Assembly (NCBI GenBank): GCA_903877645.1
Contig: CAIRES010000005.1
Location: forward strand, 1 to 52,430
Source: an uncultured Bacteroidota bacterium
GTDB taxonomy: Bacteria; Bacteroidota; Bacteroidia; Chitinophagales; Chitinophagaceae
DNA length: 52,430 nt
Direction of reading: 5' to 3'
Of this stretch, positions 24,919 to 35,136 are shown in pieces. Each line of letters starts with the position of its first letter. Position 1 is the stretch's first letter. The position numbers were made by a program, and so were the translations under genes. The notes below the pieces were generated by a model. That model was not told where the DNA came from and searched no databases. It saw only the letters and a program-made list of their open reading frames with translations.

Positions 24919-27072
24919 CTACCCGATTACCTTCTTAAACACCTCCCGCATATTCTCCTTACTAAAATTCCGCAGCACATACTCTTTCCCAAAACCCGCC
25001 AGTCTGTTCCAATGATCTTTATCATTGTATAGCTTTAGTATCTCATCAGTAAGCGCACGTGTGCTGTTCTGCCCTTTGTATAAGAATGCATCGCCCTTGG
25101 GCATGCCCTCAAAAGCCACATCTGTGCCTGCTACAGGCACGCCCTTGGCAAAAGCCTCTATCACCTTACCCTTCACTCCTGCGCCTGATGTCAGGGGCAC
25201 TATGGCTACGCGCGCATGGGTATACAGGCCGCTCAGTTCGTCTACCGGCACATCAGGCAATACGGTGAGTAATTCAAACTTCTTTTTGTACTCAAAGATA
25301 AAGTCAGGCATCTTAGAGCCTGCTATGGTCAGCTTTATCCCCTGCCCGTGTAGCGGCTCATATACTTCATCCAGGAACCATTGCATGGCTTCCCTGTTTG
25401 GCGGATGATTGAACCCACCTACAAAGAACAGTCCGTCCCGTTGTTCAACCCCAGGCTGGTCTTTAGCCACATCAAAGAAATAGGGCGGCACATAGTGCAA
25501 TGGCTTCTTAATGTACTTTTTCAGGTATTCCAGTTCGTCATAGCCACACACCAGCGAGTTATCGGCCTGCTGGTACATATAGTCCTCGATGTCCTTTATT
25601 TTCTTAGCCTGCATCTTTAGTGCGCTGTCCTTCTGTGCTGCTGCTTCCTTCTCCAGCCGCAGGTAGCCCAGGTCGTGGCCATAATAAATGATGTTGCCTT
25701 TATAGTGGTTGTTGCGCAAAAAAGTGATGATGGGTAAGCAGACGGAGGACCGGCTCAGTAATATCGCATCCAGTTGCCCCATGTGTTTCTTCAGGTATTT
25801 CCGCCATCCACGCACTGCAAAACTGAATTGATTGCCATACAGCACCTCTACTCCTTTCAGTTGAAACATCTTTTCGTAATGCTTGCCTGTATTGGAGTTC
25901 TCGCCAAGGAACTTCACGCTATAATCGAGCGCCAGCATGGTGTCTATGAAGTTGGTGATGGTGCGGGACCCTGCATCCTTCTCTATCTGCGGCAGGTAAT
26001 GGTCTATCACCAGCACGTGCTTCTTTCCACCTGATCGGTCTCTTTCAGTATACAGGTGCTCCCAGAATTTCGATTTCTTCTGCAACTGCTTAGCCCAGCG
26101 TTCTTTAAACTTCGCCTGGTTCACCACCTGGTATTGCTTGATGCCCTTATCCAGGTCTCGTCCATGCGTTACCCCCTCAAAATGCACCACCATCGAGAAT
26201 GGTGTGAACCGAACTTTATACCCCATCTCCCTCAGCCTGAAAGACAGGTCTGAATCCTCGCAATATGCAGGCAAAAAATACTCATCAAACCCTCCGGCCT
26301 CTTTCCACAATTCAGCCGGTATCATTACTGATGCACCTGATATGTAATCCACCTCCTTTACATAATTAAATTCAGGCTTCAGCGGATTGCCGGTATGCCC
26401 GTAATTATGCCCTCTCCCATCTCTCCATATAATGCCGCCGGCTTCCTGCAGCATACCATTCGGGTACAGCAGCTTGGAGCCTGCAAGCCCCGTGTCGGGA
26501 TATTGCTCAAAGATGTACAGTAGCTCTGCCAGCCAGTCCTTCTGTACCTGCGTATCATTGTTCAGAAATACGATGTACTTGCCCCGGGCATAAGTGGCCG
26601 CATGATTACAATTCCTCAAGAAGCCCAGGTTGGCCTCATTTCTAAGATATACAATGTTCTGAAAATTCTCCCTAACGATGGTAGTATCCTCCGTCGACTG
26701 GTCATCAGCCACAATGATCTCGTAATCTTTAAAGTCATTGTTTTCATACACCGAGCAAATGCAATTGTAAGTATAGTCCACCTGGTTATACATCGGAATG
26801 ATGATGCTTACCAATGGGTGGGTATTATCAGGCAATGTTACTTTAGTATGTTTATCATATTCTTTTATGACCAGGTGCTGGGCTTCAAATATATCTTCGG
26901 CCTCTTCAAACTCTCCCTCATAAAAATGCGATCTTTTGTGCAGCAGGCTCTGTACTCCTGTAATAACGCCTTTGTCTTTCACCTCTCTTGTAAGGTCTTG
27001 TAATACCTTTTTCTTATCCTTGCTTTTTGCAAACCGTAAAATATAATTGATATAATTCTTTGCCTTCCCCAT
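24919..27072 (-). CDS. GT2-GT4 fusion glycosyltransferase
   Basis: 717 residues. Residues about 85-330 form a GT2 (GT-A fold) domain: PLVSIIIPMYNQ, IIVADDQSTEDT, the DxD site in FLNNDTQV, GAGSKLLYPNGMLQEAGG-type stretch, and CEDSDLSFRLREMG. Residues about 355-717 form a GT4 (GT-B fold) domain: VLVIDHYLPQIEKDAGS, FFVGGFNHPPNREAMQWF, LTSGAGVKGKVIEAFAKGVPV. Two transferases in one chain suggests sequential addition of two sugars, or two activities on one glycan. A TAATTTTG element lies 30 nt before the ATG. It is convergent with the GT-C gene and upstream of no other gene. Confidence 0.9.
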   Translation of the reverse strand: MGKAKNYINYILRFAKSKDKKKVLQDLTREVKDKGVITGVQSLLHKRSHFYEGEFEEAEDIFEAQHLVIKEYDKHTKVTLPDNTHPLVSIIIPMYNQVDYTYNCICSVYENNDFKDYEIIVADDQSTEDTTIVRENFQNIVYLRNEANLGFLRNCNHAATYARGKYIVFLNNDTQVQKDWLAELLYIFEQYPDTGLAGSKLLYPNGMLQEAGGIIWRDGRGHNYGHTGNPLKPEFNYVKEVDYISGASVMIPAELWKEAGGFDEYFLPAYCEDSDLSFRLREMGYKVRFTPFSMVVHFEGVTHGRDLDKGIKQYQVVNQAKFKERWAKQLQKKSKFWEHLYTERDRSGGKKHVLVIDHYLPQIEKDAGSRTITNFIDTMLALDYSVKFLGENSNTGKHYEKMFQLKGVEVLYGNQFSFAVRGWRKYLKKHMGQLDAILLSRSSVCLPIITFLRNNHYKGNIIYYGHDLGYLRLEKEAAAQKDSALKMQAKKIKDIEDYMYQQADNSLVCGYDELEYLKKYIKKPLHYVPPYFFDVAKDQPGVEQRDGLFFVGGFNHPPNREAMQWFLDEVYEPLHGQGIKLTIAGSKMPDFIFEYKKKFELLTVLPDVPVDELSGLYTHARVAIVPLTSGAGVKGKVIEAFAKGVPVAGTDVAFEGMPKGDAFLYKGQNSTRALTDEILKLYNDKDHWNRLAGFGKEYVLRNFSKENMREVFKKVIG

Positions 27073-27102
27073 TATTACCTTTTCGTTAATTATACGCTAT
27101 TG

Positions 27103-27110
27103 CAAAATTA
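27103..27110 (-). promoter_or_regulatory. Bacteroidota -7 element (TAATTTTG)
   Basis: TAnnTTTG on the minus strand, ending 30 nt before the ATG of the GT2-GT4 fusion at 27072. Confidence 0.4.
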
Positions 27111-27172
27111 GAATAAGTTTTTGCTTTTCAATTTCCATTCAGCGTTAAATATTGCCCAACACCCGTACACAC

Positions 27173-27202
27173 AAAAGCGGGAAGCCTTTGCTTCCCGCTT
27201 TT
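27173..27202 (-). terminator. Rho-independent terminator of giant gene 1
   Basis: Perfect 13-nt arms AAAAGCGGGAAGC and GCTTCCCGCTTTT, symmetrical, 24 nt beyond the stop of the gene at 27226. Confidence 0.88.
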
Positions 27203-27225
27203 CAATTTTATATAACAACTATTGC

Positions 27226-30200
27226 TTATTGTGCTATCACAACATGCAATACCTTGCTGAAGCTTTCAGAATGCATGTTCAATATATACATGCCATTAGC
27301 TATTGTATTGCTGATTTGTACTTTCTCGTTGATTCTACCATTGTCGGCGACAGTCTTACCTGTATAAACAACGTGGCCCAGCACATCAACCAATTCAAGA
27401 GATACTTCTTCATTGCTGTTTGTACCTAATGAACCAGTGATCGTAAATGTACCCTTGTTAGGGTTAGGCACTACGCTTACATTAGCATCAGCCGAATTCA
27501 TCTGCTGTATGCCGACATTGCTGTAAACGTTGAGCACTACTGAGTGAGCAGATGTAACACCACCGCAAGGGCTGCCGCTGGTTACTTCGCATTTCACGGT
27601 ATCGTGATTGTTGAAGTTGCTGCTGATCAGCCTGTTTGTTGTAGCACCCGGCACTGCGAAGCTATTGATGAACCACTGGTAAGTAGCGCCTGTTCCTGCA
27701 CTTGCGGCAGCAGCCACTAATGTATCTGCACGACCTGCCAGAATAGTAAGGCCCGGGCTGGCTATGATAGAAACAACAGGAGTAAGTATCGGATTGATCG
27801 TTACATCTACCGCATCATTCATATTATTGGTGCAAAGGCTGGATGCATCAGTACCTACTATAGTGTAAGTACCGGCAGCAGTCTGCGAACCGAAATCAAT
27901 GAATGTACCTGTACCTGCCATTGGACTGCCTACAGCACTTGTGCCCATATACAATTGGTAATTGATATTTGTGTTAGAATTGCTCAGCGTTACATTCACA
28001 CCACTTCCGCCGGCGCAATAGCTGCCACCACCGGTTACATTGTAAGCAGTAGGTGTAGGCAGTATTGTTACAGCTATCCTTGAGCCGCCCATGCTGCTGG
28101 TGCAGCCGGTTGTTGCATCTGTAGCCACTACGGTATAAACACCTGAAAGTGATTGCAAACCAAAGTCAAGCGCAGATCCTGTACCAGAAACCAAAGGACC
28201 AGCAGTAGTAGTGCCATTAAATAACTGGTAGTTCACGCCGCTGGTAGAGCTGCTCAAACCTACAGCAACACCACTTGCGCTGGCACAATAAGCGCCGCCA
28301 CCTGTTATCGCAAATACAGAAGGTAAAGGATTAATGCTCACCATTGCATTACCAGACATATTAGTAGCACACAGGCCACCTGGACTTGCAACGATAGTAT
28401 AAGTACCATTACCCAACAATGAGCCGAAGTCAAGCCTTGAACCTGTACCTGACATTACAGCACCTACAGGAGTAGTACCATTGTATAGCTGATAAGTGAT
28501 ACCGGTAGATGAAGTATTCAAACCCACGTGGACACCTGCACCGCCTGCGCAATAGCTACCACCACCGGTAACCGTATCTACTGTAGGCTGAGCAGTAATA
28601 GTGATCATTGCAGATCCTGTCATGTTGCCCGTACAGCTTGTAGTACCGCTTGTAGCGATAACAGTGTAAGATCCTGCACCTGTTTGTACACCCATATTGA
28701 GTGCAGTACCTGTGCCGGCTACAGCAGTATCTATTGGAGCGCCTGCATAGAACAATTGGTAAGTAACACCTGCATCAGAACCATCAAGGTCTACTTCAGC
28801 ACCTGAACCACCAGAGCAATAAACACCACCACCGATTACAGCATGTGTAGCAGGCGGAGCAGTGATACCGATATTTACAGGAGTGCCCATATCTGTGCTG
28901 CAACCTGTAGAAGGATTGCGAGCAACCGCAGTATAAGAACCTATTGCAGAGAATGTACCGAAAGACAAAGAAGAGCCGGTACCCGGAACCGCGCTGCCTA
29001 CAGCAGTACCATCTTTATACAACTGATAAGTGATGCCGCCATTATCTGAATTAGAAAGGCCAACAGGACGACCGCCTGTACCAGCGCAATAATTACCGCC
29101 ACCTATAATGCCGTATGCATTAGGATCGCTATTGATAGTGATCGTTGAAGCGCCGGTCATGTTGTTGCCACAACCGGTAGTACCGTCACTTGCTGTTACA
29201 GTATATGTACCTGCACCTGTCTCAAAACCAAAATCAAGCGCGCCGCCTGTACCTGCAACAGGTAAACCTGCCGGGCCGCTGCCTGAACTCAATTGATAAT
29301 TAACACCGAGGTTAGAACCGGTAAGTCCAACGTGAACGCCTGTACCTCCATCACAATAGCTGCCTCCGCCGGTAAGGGCATAAGCAAATGGCAATGCAGT
29401 AACACTGATCGGCGCACTACCAGCCATAGTTGAAATACAACCTGTAGCAGTAATTGTGCCTTTGACTGTATAAGTACCAACAGCAGTCAATAATCCGAAA
29501 TCAATAGAAGATCCTGAACCTGACATTGAACTGCCTACAGGAGCGCCACCTTTATATAGCTGGTAAGTAACACCTGCGTCAGAGCCACTCAGCATTACAT
29601 CGATCCCTGTACCACCGGCACAATAAGATGTACCTGCCCCTGTTGTCGTATATGCAGTAGGAACCGGATTTACGATTACTGTAGCACTGCCGGTCATATT
29701 GTTTGTACATGATGTAGACACATTGGTAGCTACAACTGTATAAGCACCTGTAGTTGCACGCAGACCGAAATCAAGGGCTGAACCTGTACCCGTCATAGAA
29801 CCACCAGAAGGCGTACCGCTTAAATATACCTGGTAACGGATCCCTGTGTTAGAACCATCCAATCCTACATGCACACCAGAGCCACCTGCGCAATAGGCGC
29901 CGGTGCCTGTTACTGTATGAAGCGACGGAACAGGGGTTGTATTTACAGTTGCAAGGCCGGTCATGCTTTTTGTGCATAAAGTGCTGGCATCAGTAGCCAC
30001 TACTGTATAATTGCCCAAGCCGGTCTGCAAACCAAAATCCAATCCTGCATTTGTACCTGAAATACTTGTTACAGGCGAAGTACCATTGAATAATTGATAG
30101 GTAATACCTGTATTTGAATAATTAAGGCCAACATGCACACCTGTGCTGCCGGCACAATAATTACCACCACCCGTTACCACATACGTTGTTGGCAAAGGAT

Positions 30201-32991
30201 TGACCATAACATTTGATGTACCGGTCATAGCCTGTGTACATGTAGTAGACGGATTAGTTGCAATAACTATATAAGCACCTGCAGTAGTAATAGCACCGAA
30301 GTCGATAAATGAACCACTACCTGCAACCGGGCTACCTACTGTGCTGGTACCATTGTATAATTGGTAGTTTGTGGCCAGATCAGAGCCGCCAAGTGTTACA
30401 TGAACTCCTGTACCACCCGCGCAAAAACCGCCGCCTGCATTCATTGGATATGCGGTAGGCACCGGATAATTAGCTATCGAAGCATGTCCGGTCATATTTT
30501 GTGAACAACCTGTAGATGATGAAGTAGCAAGTGCAGTATATGAGCCAACACCAGTGTATATTCCAAAGCTTAAACCAGAGCCGGTACCAACAACAGGGCT
30601 GCCTATTGATGCACTTCCCAGGTACAACTGGTATAAATTACCGGTATCAGAACTACTCAGTGTAACCGGAAGGCCGGTACCACCCGGGCAGAAACTGCCG
30701 CCACCGCCAACTGCATAAGGAGTAGGCGGAGTGTTAATAGATACTACCGTGCTGCCCGACATACTGCTGGTGCAACCATAAGTGCCATTCACGCCAATTG
30801 CTGTGTAAGTACCGGTTGTTGGGAACACTCCAAAATCAAGGCCTGAATTTGATCCGGCAACAGTAGAGCCTACCTGCACACCTGCACTATATAATTTGTA
30901 ATTGATGCCGGCATCTGAATAACCCAAACCAATGTGATTGGCTGAGCCACCTGCACAATATCCGCCGCCGCCTGTAATACTATATATAGCAGGTAGTGGG
31001 TCAATAACTACCGGAGCGGTAATATAACAACCGGTAGAGCTTAATGTATATCTAATATTAGGAGTGCCTGCGGAAATACCGGTAACAACACCGCTACCCG
31101 GAGATACTACTGCTAATGCAGGGTTGCTGCTGCTCCATGTACCACCTGATGAAAGATCGGTTAATGCCGTAGTAGCGCCAACACATGCGTTGGTAACACC
31201 AGTAATAGCTACAGGAGAAGCATTAACAAACACCGAAGTGCTTATAGCACAGCCTGTAGGTAATGTATAGGAGATATTGGCAGTGCCCGATGTAACACCG
31301 GTTACAACACCTGAAGTAACCCCTACGCCTGCTATTGCGATATTGCTGCTGCTCCAAGTGCCGCCGCCCACGTCACTCAATGTAGTAGTTGCCCCGGCAC
31401 AAACCGTTGCAGTTCCCGTTATTGCTGATGGCAATGGGTTGATGGAAATAGTTTTTGTAGTAAGGCATCCTGTTGGCAATGTATAAGTGATCAGTGAAGA
31501 ACCCGGAGTACCGCCCGTGATGATGCCTAAAGAAGGATCAATGGTTGCATTGCCTAAAGAACCGCTTGTCCATGTACCTCCCGGAGATGCATCGGCCCAT
31601 GCAGTAGTGTAAGAGCCGCCGCCGCATACAGTTGATGAACCGGTGATAGCTGATGGCAATGGATTGATATTAACAACTGATGTAGTATAACATCCGGTTG
31701 CAGTTATTTGGTAAGTAATAGTAGTAGAGCCTAAAGAAAGTCCGTTCACCGTACCTGTTGTAGAACCAATTGTAGCACGGGTAATATTGCTGCTGCTCCA
31801 GGTGCCACCGCTGCTGCCGTCAGTTAAAGATGCCGTTAATCCCAGACATACATTTGCTGAACCTCCGATTGCTACAGGATTAGGATTAACAGTTACGGTC
31901 GTAGTGATAAAGCCGGAGCCACATGTTGCTGTTGTCGCAGAATAGGTAATAACAGTAACACCTGCTGCCATACCGGTAACGAGTCCGCTGCTTGGATCAA
32001 TGGTTGCTGCTGTTGGGTTACTGCTGGTCCATGTGCCACCAGAGCCTGTGCTGGATAATGTTGTAGTTAAGCCTGTACAAACAGTGCTTGAACCAAGTAT
32101 AGAACCTAAGTTAGGAGAGCAAATAATAATAACACCATTACCCGCTGTGAAGCTTGACGTAGTATTGTAGCCTTGTGAATGGGTAATGTTAGTTACACCA
32201 CCACCGGCAGTTGCAGGATAAGAAGAACCGCCGCCACCGGAACCATCATAGCCGGCACCGCCACCGCCATAATAGCCACCACCACCACCACCACCATAAC
32301 CGCCATTAGGGTAGCCAATGCCACCTATACCAATAGCACCCTGGTATGGTGTGGTGTTGGGTACATAATATGTACCTGAAATACCTCCTGCGGTTTGAGT
32401 GCCACCAGCGCCCATATAACCTGCAATATAGCTGCCTGAATATGTACCATTACCTCCGGTAGTACCACCGCCATCGCCGCCAACATCTGTACTACACAGG
32501 CAATACTCACCTGCACCGCCACCACCTCCGGCAACGATCGCACGGTTAATTGTAGTATATGGTGTTACCTGATTCCCTGATATAGTGCCTGGTGACACCC
32601 TAATGTCAGATGCTCCACCTCCACTTCCACCATAATAGCTGCCGCCATTGCTGCCGCCGCCATTAAAGCCACCTGCTACCGTGCTAAGGCTGCCTGTAGG
32701 TCCATTGCCGCCAATGCCGCCCACATACAAATACAATACCTGCCCTGTAGATACGGCAAGACTAGCCTGTACACGGCCGCCCTTACCGCCTGCGCCATAA
32801 CTGCCGCCATATTCCTTGCCGCCACATGCGCCCTGCACATCCACACCTATTGCAGTAACACCAGGGCCTACCGTATAGGTCTGTTGTCCACCTGTGTACG
32901 GAAACGTGGTGAGCTGTGCCGACAATCTTGTGGCACTTCCAATTAAGATCGTAACAACGATTAATAGGTTTAGAGAATAGAATCGTTTCAT
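27226..32991 (-). CDS. Giant T9SS-secreted surface protein with Gly-rich N-domain and 12 Cys repeats
   Basis: 1921 residues. Signal peptide (MKRFYSLNLLIVVTILIGSATRLSA). Residues about 30-290 form a glycine-rich domain of the kind seen in ALK/LTK receptors: FPYTGGQQTYTVGPGV entry, long Gly runs, GGGASDIR, AIVAGGGGGAG. Five Ig-like BIG2-type repeats follow (about 295-670; GTWSSSN and VTGVTSGT-type motifs). Then come twelve repeats of about 88 residues (about 672-1737), each with GGGxYCAGG near the start, YQLY, LDFG, GTYTVVAT, TGCT and NMTG. An Ig-like domain (YQWFINSFAVPGATT) precedes a T9SS type A sorting domain (VVPNPNKGTFTI to the end). It would be secreted across the outer membrane and anchored on the cell surface, probably as an adhesin. 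A paralog lies at 37297-43653. Confidence 0.88.
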   Translation of the reverse strand: MKRFYSLNLLIVVTILIGSATRLSAQLTTFPYTGGQQTYTVGPGVTAIGVDVQGACGGKEYGGSYGAGGKGGRVQASLAVSTGQVLYLYVGGIGGNGPTGSLSTVAGGFNGGGSNGGSYYGGSGGGASDIRVSPGTISGNQVTPYTTINRAIVAGGGGGAGEYCLCSTDVGGDGGGTTGGNGTYSGSYIAGYMGAGGTQTAGGISGTYYVPNTTPYQGAIGIGGIGYPNGGYGGGGGGGYYGGGGAGYDGSGGGGSSYPATAGGGVTNITHSQGYNTTSSFTAGNGVIIICSPNLGSILGSSTVCTGLTTTLSSTGSGGTWTSSNPTAATIDPSSGLVTGMAAGVTVITYSATTATCGSGFITTTVTVNPNPVAIGGSANVCLGLTASLTDGSSGGTWSSSNITRATIGSTTGTVNGLSLGSTTITYQITATGCYTTSVVNINPLPSAITGSSTVCGGGSYTTAWADASPGGTWTSGSLGNATIDPSLGIITGGTPGSSLITYTLPTGCLTTKTISINPLPSAITGTATVCAGATTTLSDVGGGTWSSSNIAIAGVGVTSGVVTGVTSGTANISYTLPTGCAISTSVFVNASPVAITGVTNACVGATTALTDLSSGGTWSSSNPALAVVSPGSGVVTGISAGTPNIRYTLSSTGCYITAPVVIDPLPAIYSITGGGGYCAGGSANHIGLGYSDAGINYKLYSAGVQVGSTVAGSNSGLDFGVFPTTGTYTAIGVNGTYGCTSSMSGSTVVSINTPPTPYAVGGGGSFCPGGTGLPVTLSSSDTGNLYQLYLGSASIGSPVVGTGSGLSFGIYTGVGSYTALATSSSTGCSQNMTGHASIANYPVPTAYPMNAGGGFCAGGTGVHVTLGGSDLATNYQLYNGTSTVGSPVAGSGSFIDFGAITTAGAYIVIATNPSTTCTQAMTGTSNVMVNPLPTTYVVTGGGNYCAGSTGVHVGLNYSNTGITYQLFNGTSPVTSISGTNAGLDFGLQTGLGNYTVVATDASTLCTKSMTGLATVNTTPVPSLHTVTGTGAYCAGGSGVHVGLDGSNTGIRYQVYLSGTPSGGSMTGTGSALDFGLRATTGAYTVVATNVSTSCTNNMTGSATVIVNPVPTAYTTTGAGTSYCAGGTGIDVMLSGSDAGVTYQLYKGGAPVGSSMSGSGSSIDFGLLTAVGTYTVKGTITATGCISTMAGSAPISVTALPFAYALTGGGSYCDGGTGVHVGLTGSNLGVNYQLSSGSGPAGLPVAGTGGALDFGFETGAGTYTVTASDGTTGCGNNMTGASTITINSDPNAYGIIGGGNYCAGTGGRPVGLSNSDNGGITYQLYKDGTAVGSAVPGTGSSLSFGTFSAIGSYTAVARNPSTGCSTDMGTPVNIGITAPPATHAVIGGGVYCSGGSGAEVDLDGSDAGVTYQLFYAGAPIDTAVAGTGTALNMGVQTGAGSYTVIATSGTTSCTGNMTGSAMITITAQPTVDTVTGGGSYCAGGAGVHVGLNTSSTGITYQLYNGTTPVGAVMSGTGSRLDFGSLLGNGTYTIVASPGGLCATNMSGNAMVSINPLPSVFAITGGGAYCASASGVAVGLSSSTSGVNYQLFNGTTTAGPLVSGTGSALDFGLQSLSGVYTVVATDATTGCTSSMGGSRIAVTILPTPTAYNVTGGGSYCAGGSGVNVTLSNSNTNINYQLYMGTSAVGSPMAGTGTFIDFGSQTAAGTYTIVGTDASSLCTNNMNDAVDVTINPILTPVVSIIASPGLTILAGRADTLVAAAASAGTGATYQWFINSFAVPGATTNRLISSNFNNHDTVKCEVTSGSPCGGVTSAHSVVLNVYSNVGIQQMNSADANVSVVPNPNKGTFTITGSLGTNSNEEVSLELVDVLGHVVYTGKTVADNGRINEKVQISNTIANGMYILNMHSESFSKVLHVVIAQ
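27795..30990 (-). repeat. Twelve tandem repeats of about 265 nt coding for Cys-containing surface domains
   Basis: Boundaries are approximate. Each unit codes for one domain with an early YC and a later TxCT cysteine, suggesting one disulfide per domain. Units are diverged at DNA level. Confidence 0.8.
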
Positions 32992-33330
32992 AATTGATTT
33001 GTTTAAAATTTTGATAAATATACAGGGTAATGATTAAATTTTTATAATTAATACTGATAAAACGCTGACATTTTTATGCACACTATTTTCACATCACGAT
33101 CTTAATTGCCCAAATATCGAAAAGTAAATTTAACAAATTATATTCCGTTTAATCAAACATCAATCACATATTTTATGGTCGCATATAATTATATCGCTTA
33201 ATTCGCTTTTTTTGGAGCTAATCATTACCTTTGCAGCCAAATAATAACCAACAGGTTGATTACTATAAAGTTTAGCACGATTTTTGCTGAGAGAATAGTG
33301 CATACTCATAGTGCATCCTTAAAACAATAA
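32992..33330. other. Divergent intergenic region, AT-rich
   Basis: 339 nt between giant gene 1 (minus) and the sugar transferase (plus). No gene is seen. One clear TAnnTTTG element (33226-33233) faces the sugar transferase. None was found for the giant gene. Confidence 0.5.
33226..33233 (+). promoter_or_regulatory. Bacteroidota -7 element (TACCTTTG)
   Basis: TAnnTTTG 97 nt before the sugar transferase ATG, implying a leader of about 90 nt, the longest suggested in the window. Confidence 0.45.
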
Positions 33331-34083
33331 ATGAAACAAGACGTCATATTAGATTTGCCAATAGAAAGGCAAAATAGCCCTATACCACAAACGGATATAG
33401 CCAGCATCAGGTATTTGTTTCACGAAATGAACCAGCAATTACTGGATCATCAGCCCGCTAATTACTACTTTACTGCCAAGCGCATCATGGATGTTACAAT
33501 CTCTGCGGTGTTCATCGTTTTGGTCATGTCATGGCTCACACCACTCATCGCATTGCTCATTAAGCTCACTTCCAAAGGGCCTGTGTTTTTCATCCAGAAG
33601 CGCACCGGCTACATGGGTGTTGAATTCAACTGCTTCAAATTCCGCACCATGTTTGTTAATGATGAGGCCGATGTAAAGCAGGTATCTATCAATGATGACC
33701 GCATCACTAAACTCGGCAAGATACTCCGCCTCACACACATCGATGAAACCCCGCAGTTCTTCAATGTATTGCTTGGAGATATGAGCGTTGTAGGCCCGCG
33801 CCCGCACATGCTCTACCACACACGCTATTACTCTGAGTGTATCCCCTACTACAACCTCAGGCTCGAAGTGCTGCCCGGCATGACCGGCATGGCACAGATC
33901 AAAGACTACATTGGCGAGATCAGCGTGGAGCGCGAATTGCGCAAGAGAATACAATGGGACATCTATTACATGAAGAACCGCAGCATCCGTCTCGATATTA
34001 ATATATTGCTCGGTACCACAGGCATGATCTTCCGCAAAGCGCTACCCTTCTTCTTCGGCAAGAAATACAAGCAGGAGGCCTAA
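33331..34083 (+). CDS. Undecaprenyl-phosphate sugar phosphotransferase (bacterial sugar transferase family)
   Basis: 250 residues. It has a single N-terminal membrane hairpin (about 52-78), as in the short, PglC-type members, without the extra N-terminal domains of WbaP/WcaJ. Conserved segments: KRIMDVTIS, KGPVFFIQKR (82-91), FKFRTM (102-107), the catalytic Asp-Glu dyad at 128-129 (HIDETPQFFNVLLGDMS), VGPRPHM and PGMTGMAQI. It transfers a phospho-sugar to undecaprenyl phosphate at the cytoplasmic face, starting a surface glycan. It stands alone between the two giant surface-protein genes, about 6 kb from the exporter block. A terminator follows. Confidence 0.93.
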   Translation: MKQDVILDLPIERQNSPIPQTDIASIRYLFHEMNQQLLDHQPANYYFTAKRIMDVTISAVFIVLVMSWLTPLIALLIKLTSKGPVFFIQKRTGYMGVEFNCFKFRTMFVNDEADVKQVSINDDRITKLGKILRLTHIDETPQFFNVLLGDMSVVGPRPHMLYHTRYYSECIPYYNLRLEVLPGMTGMAQIKDYIGEISVERELRKRIQWDIYYMKNRSIRLDINILLGTTGMIFRKALPFFFGKKYKQEA

Positions 34084-34105
34084 GGAACGATAACAGACAT
34101 TTTAT

Positions 34106-34136
34106 GAAAGCGCCCATTGCGGCGCTTTCTATTTTT
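34106..34136 (+). terminator. Rho-independent terminator
   Basis: Arms GAAAGCGCC and GGCGCTTTC with a 6-nt loop, then TATTTTT, 22 nt after the sugar transferase stop. Confidence 0.88.
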
Positions 34137-34210
34137 AGGAACGTCCTGCTTTTTTTCACACCTTTTAATTCAAGGCATATTTTTTATACCTTTCATAAAA
34201 ACATACAGCT

Positions 34211-35029
34211 ATGCCACTCATCATCGCCGCTACCGATTTTTCAGATGTTGCCCAAAACGCCGTTAAGTATGCATGCGACATTGCATCTGTGCAAAATGCA
34301 GAAGTGATGATCATCCATTCGTTTATGGTACCGGTCGTTTTTAGCGACATCCCCATGCCCACGTCTATTGTAGCCGATGCCGAAAATGATTCGGAGATAC
34401 AAATGCGCCGGCTAATTGCTAATACACAAACCGCCTACCCATCACTACAGATCAGTGGTAAGATATTTTATGGTGGCACCGTAGAAGTGATCGAAGAATA
34501 TGCACTGGAACACAATAAACCATTCCTCGTAGTAGTAGGAAATAATAATCTTGAAGATCAGGATTCATGGCCGGATAGCACGCTCATTGAAGCCCTGAAA
34601 GATTTAAAATACCCCGTCCTTGCCGTACCTCCCGGATATTCGTTCCATCAGCCGCAAAAAATATGCTTTGCTTTCGCCAATGAACACTCAGACATTGATG
34701 CCGCATTAATTCAATTAAGAGAATTAGTATTATTATTCGATGCTGAATTACATGTACTCAATGTCCGCACCGACAACTATAACCCGGCAGATGATGCCGA
34801 CATTGATGCTACGGCCAAACAAATATTATTCGCAGCATCTCCGGCTTATCATATCGTACCCTGCCAGTCAGATATAGAACACGCCATCAGCACATTCACT
34901 ATCTCTCATGGCATAGATATGCTGGCACTCATACCACACACACATTCTTTCTTCCAGGGGTTATTTCACAAAAGCCATACTAAGGCTATCGCACACATCA
35001 GCCACATACCTTTGCTGGCTATTCATTAG
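34211..35029 (+). CDS. Tandem-domain universal stress protein (UspA family)
   Basis: 272 residues made of two USP-like halves (about 1-145 and 148-272). The first starts MPLIIAATDFSDVAQNAVKYA and ends PVLAVPP; the second starts KICFAFANEHSD and ends HIPLLAIH. Neither half shows the GxxGx9GS ATP-binding pattern (the equivalent stretches read VVGNNNLEDQDS and LIPHTHSFFQGL), so nucleotide binding is doubtful. This fits the Bacteroidota type of double USP. The physiological signal is unknown. It is flanked by a terminator and a REP-like palindrome and so is a single-gene unit. Confidence 0.85.
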   Translation: MPLIIAATDFSDVAQNAVKYACDIASVQNAEVMIIHSFMVPVVFSDIPMPTSIVADAENDSEIQMRRLIANTQTAYPSLQISGKIFYGGTVEVIEEYALEHNKPFLVVVGNNNLEDQDSWPDSTLIEALKDLKYPVLAVPPGYSFHQPQKICFAFANEHSDIDAALIQLRELVLLFDAELHVLNVRTDNYNPADDADIDATAKQILFAASPAYHIVPCQSDIEHAISTFTISHGIDMLALIPHTHSFFQGLFHKSHTKAIAHISHIPLLAIH

Positions 35030-35136
35030 GGCACGTTGACGGAACAAATGTATACTAGTGACTGATGCAATTTATATTATAATAACCCGCTATCAAAAAT
35101 GCCAAAATTCTAAATTAGCACTGCGTACTCGCAATG

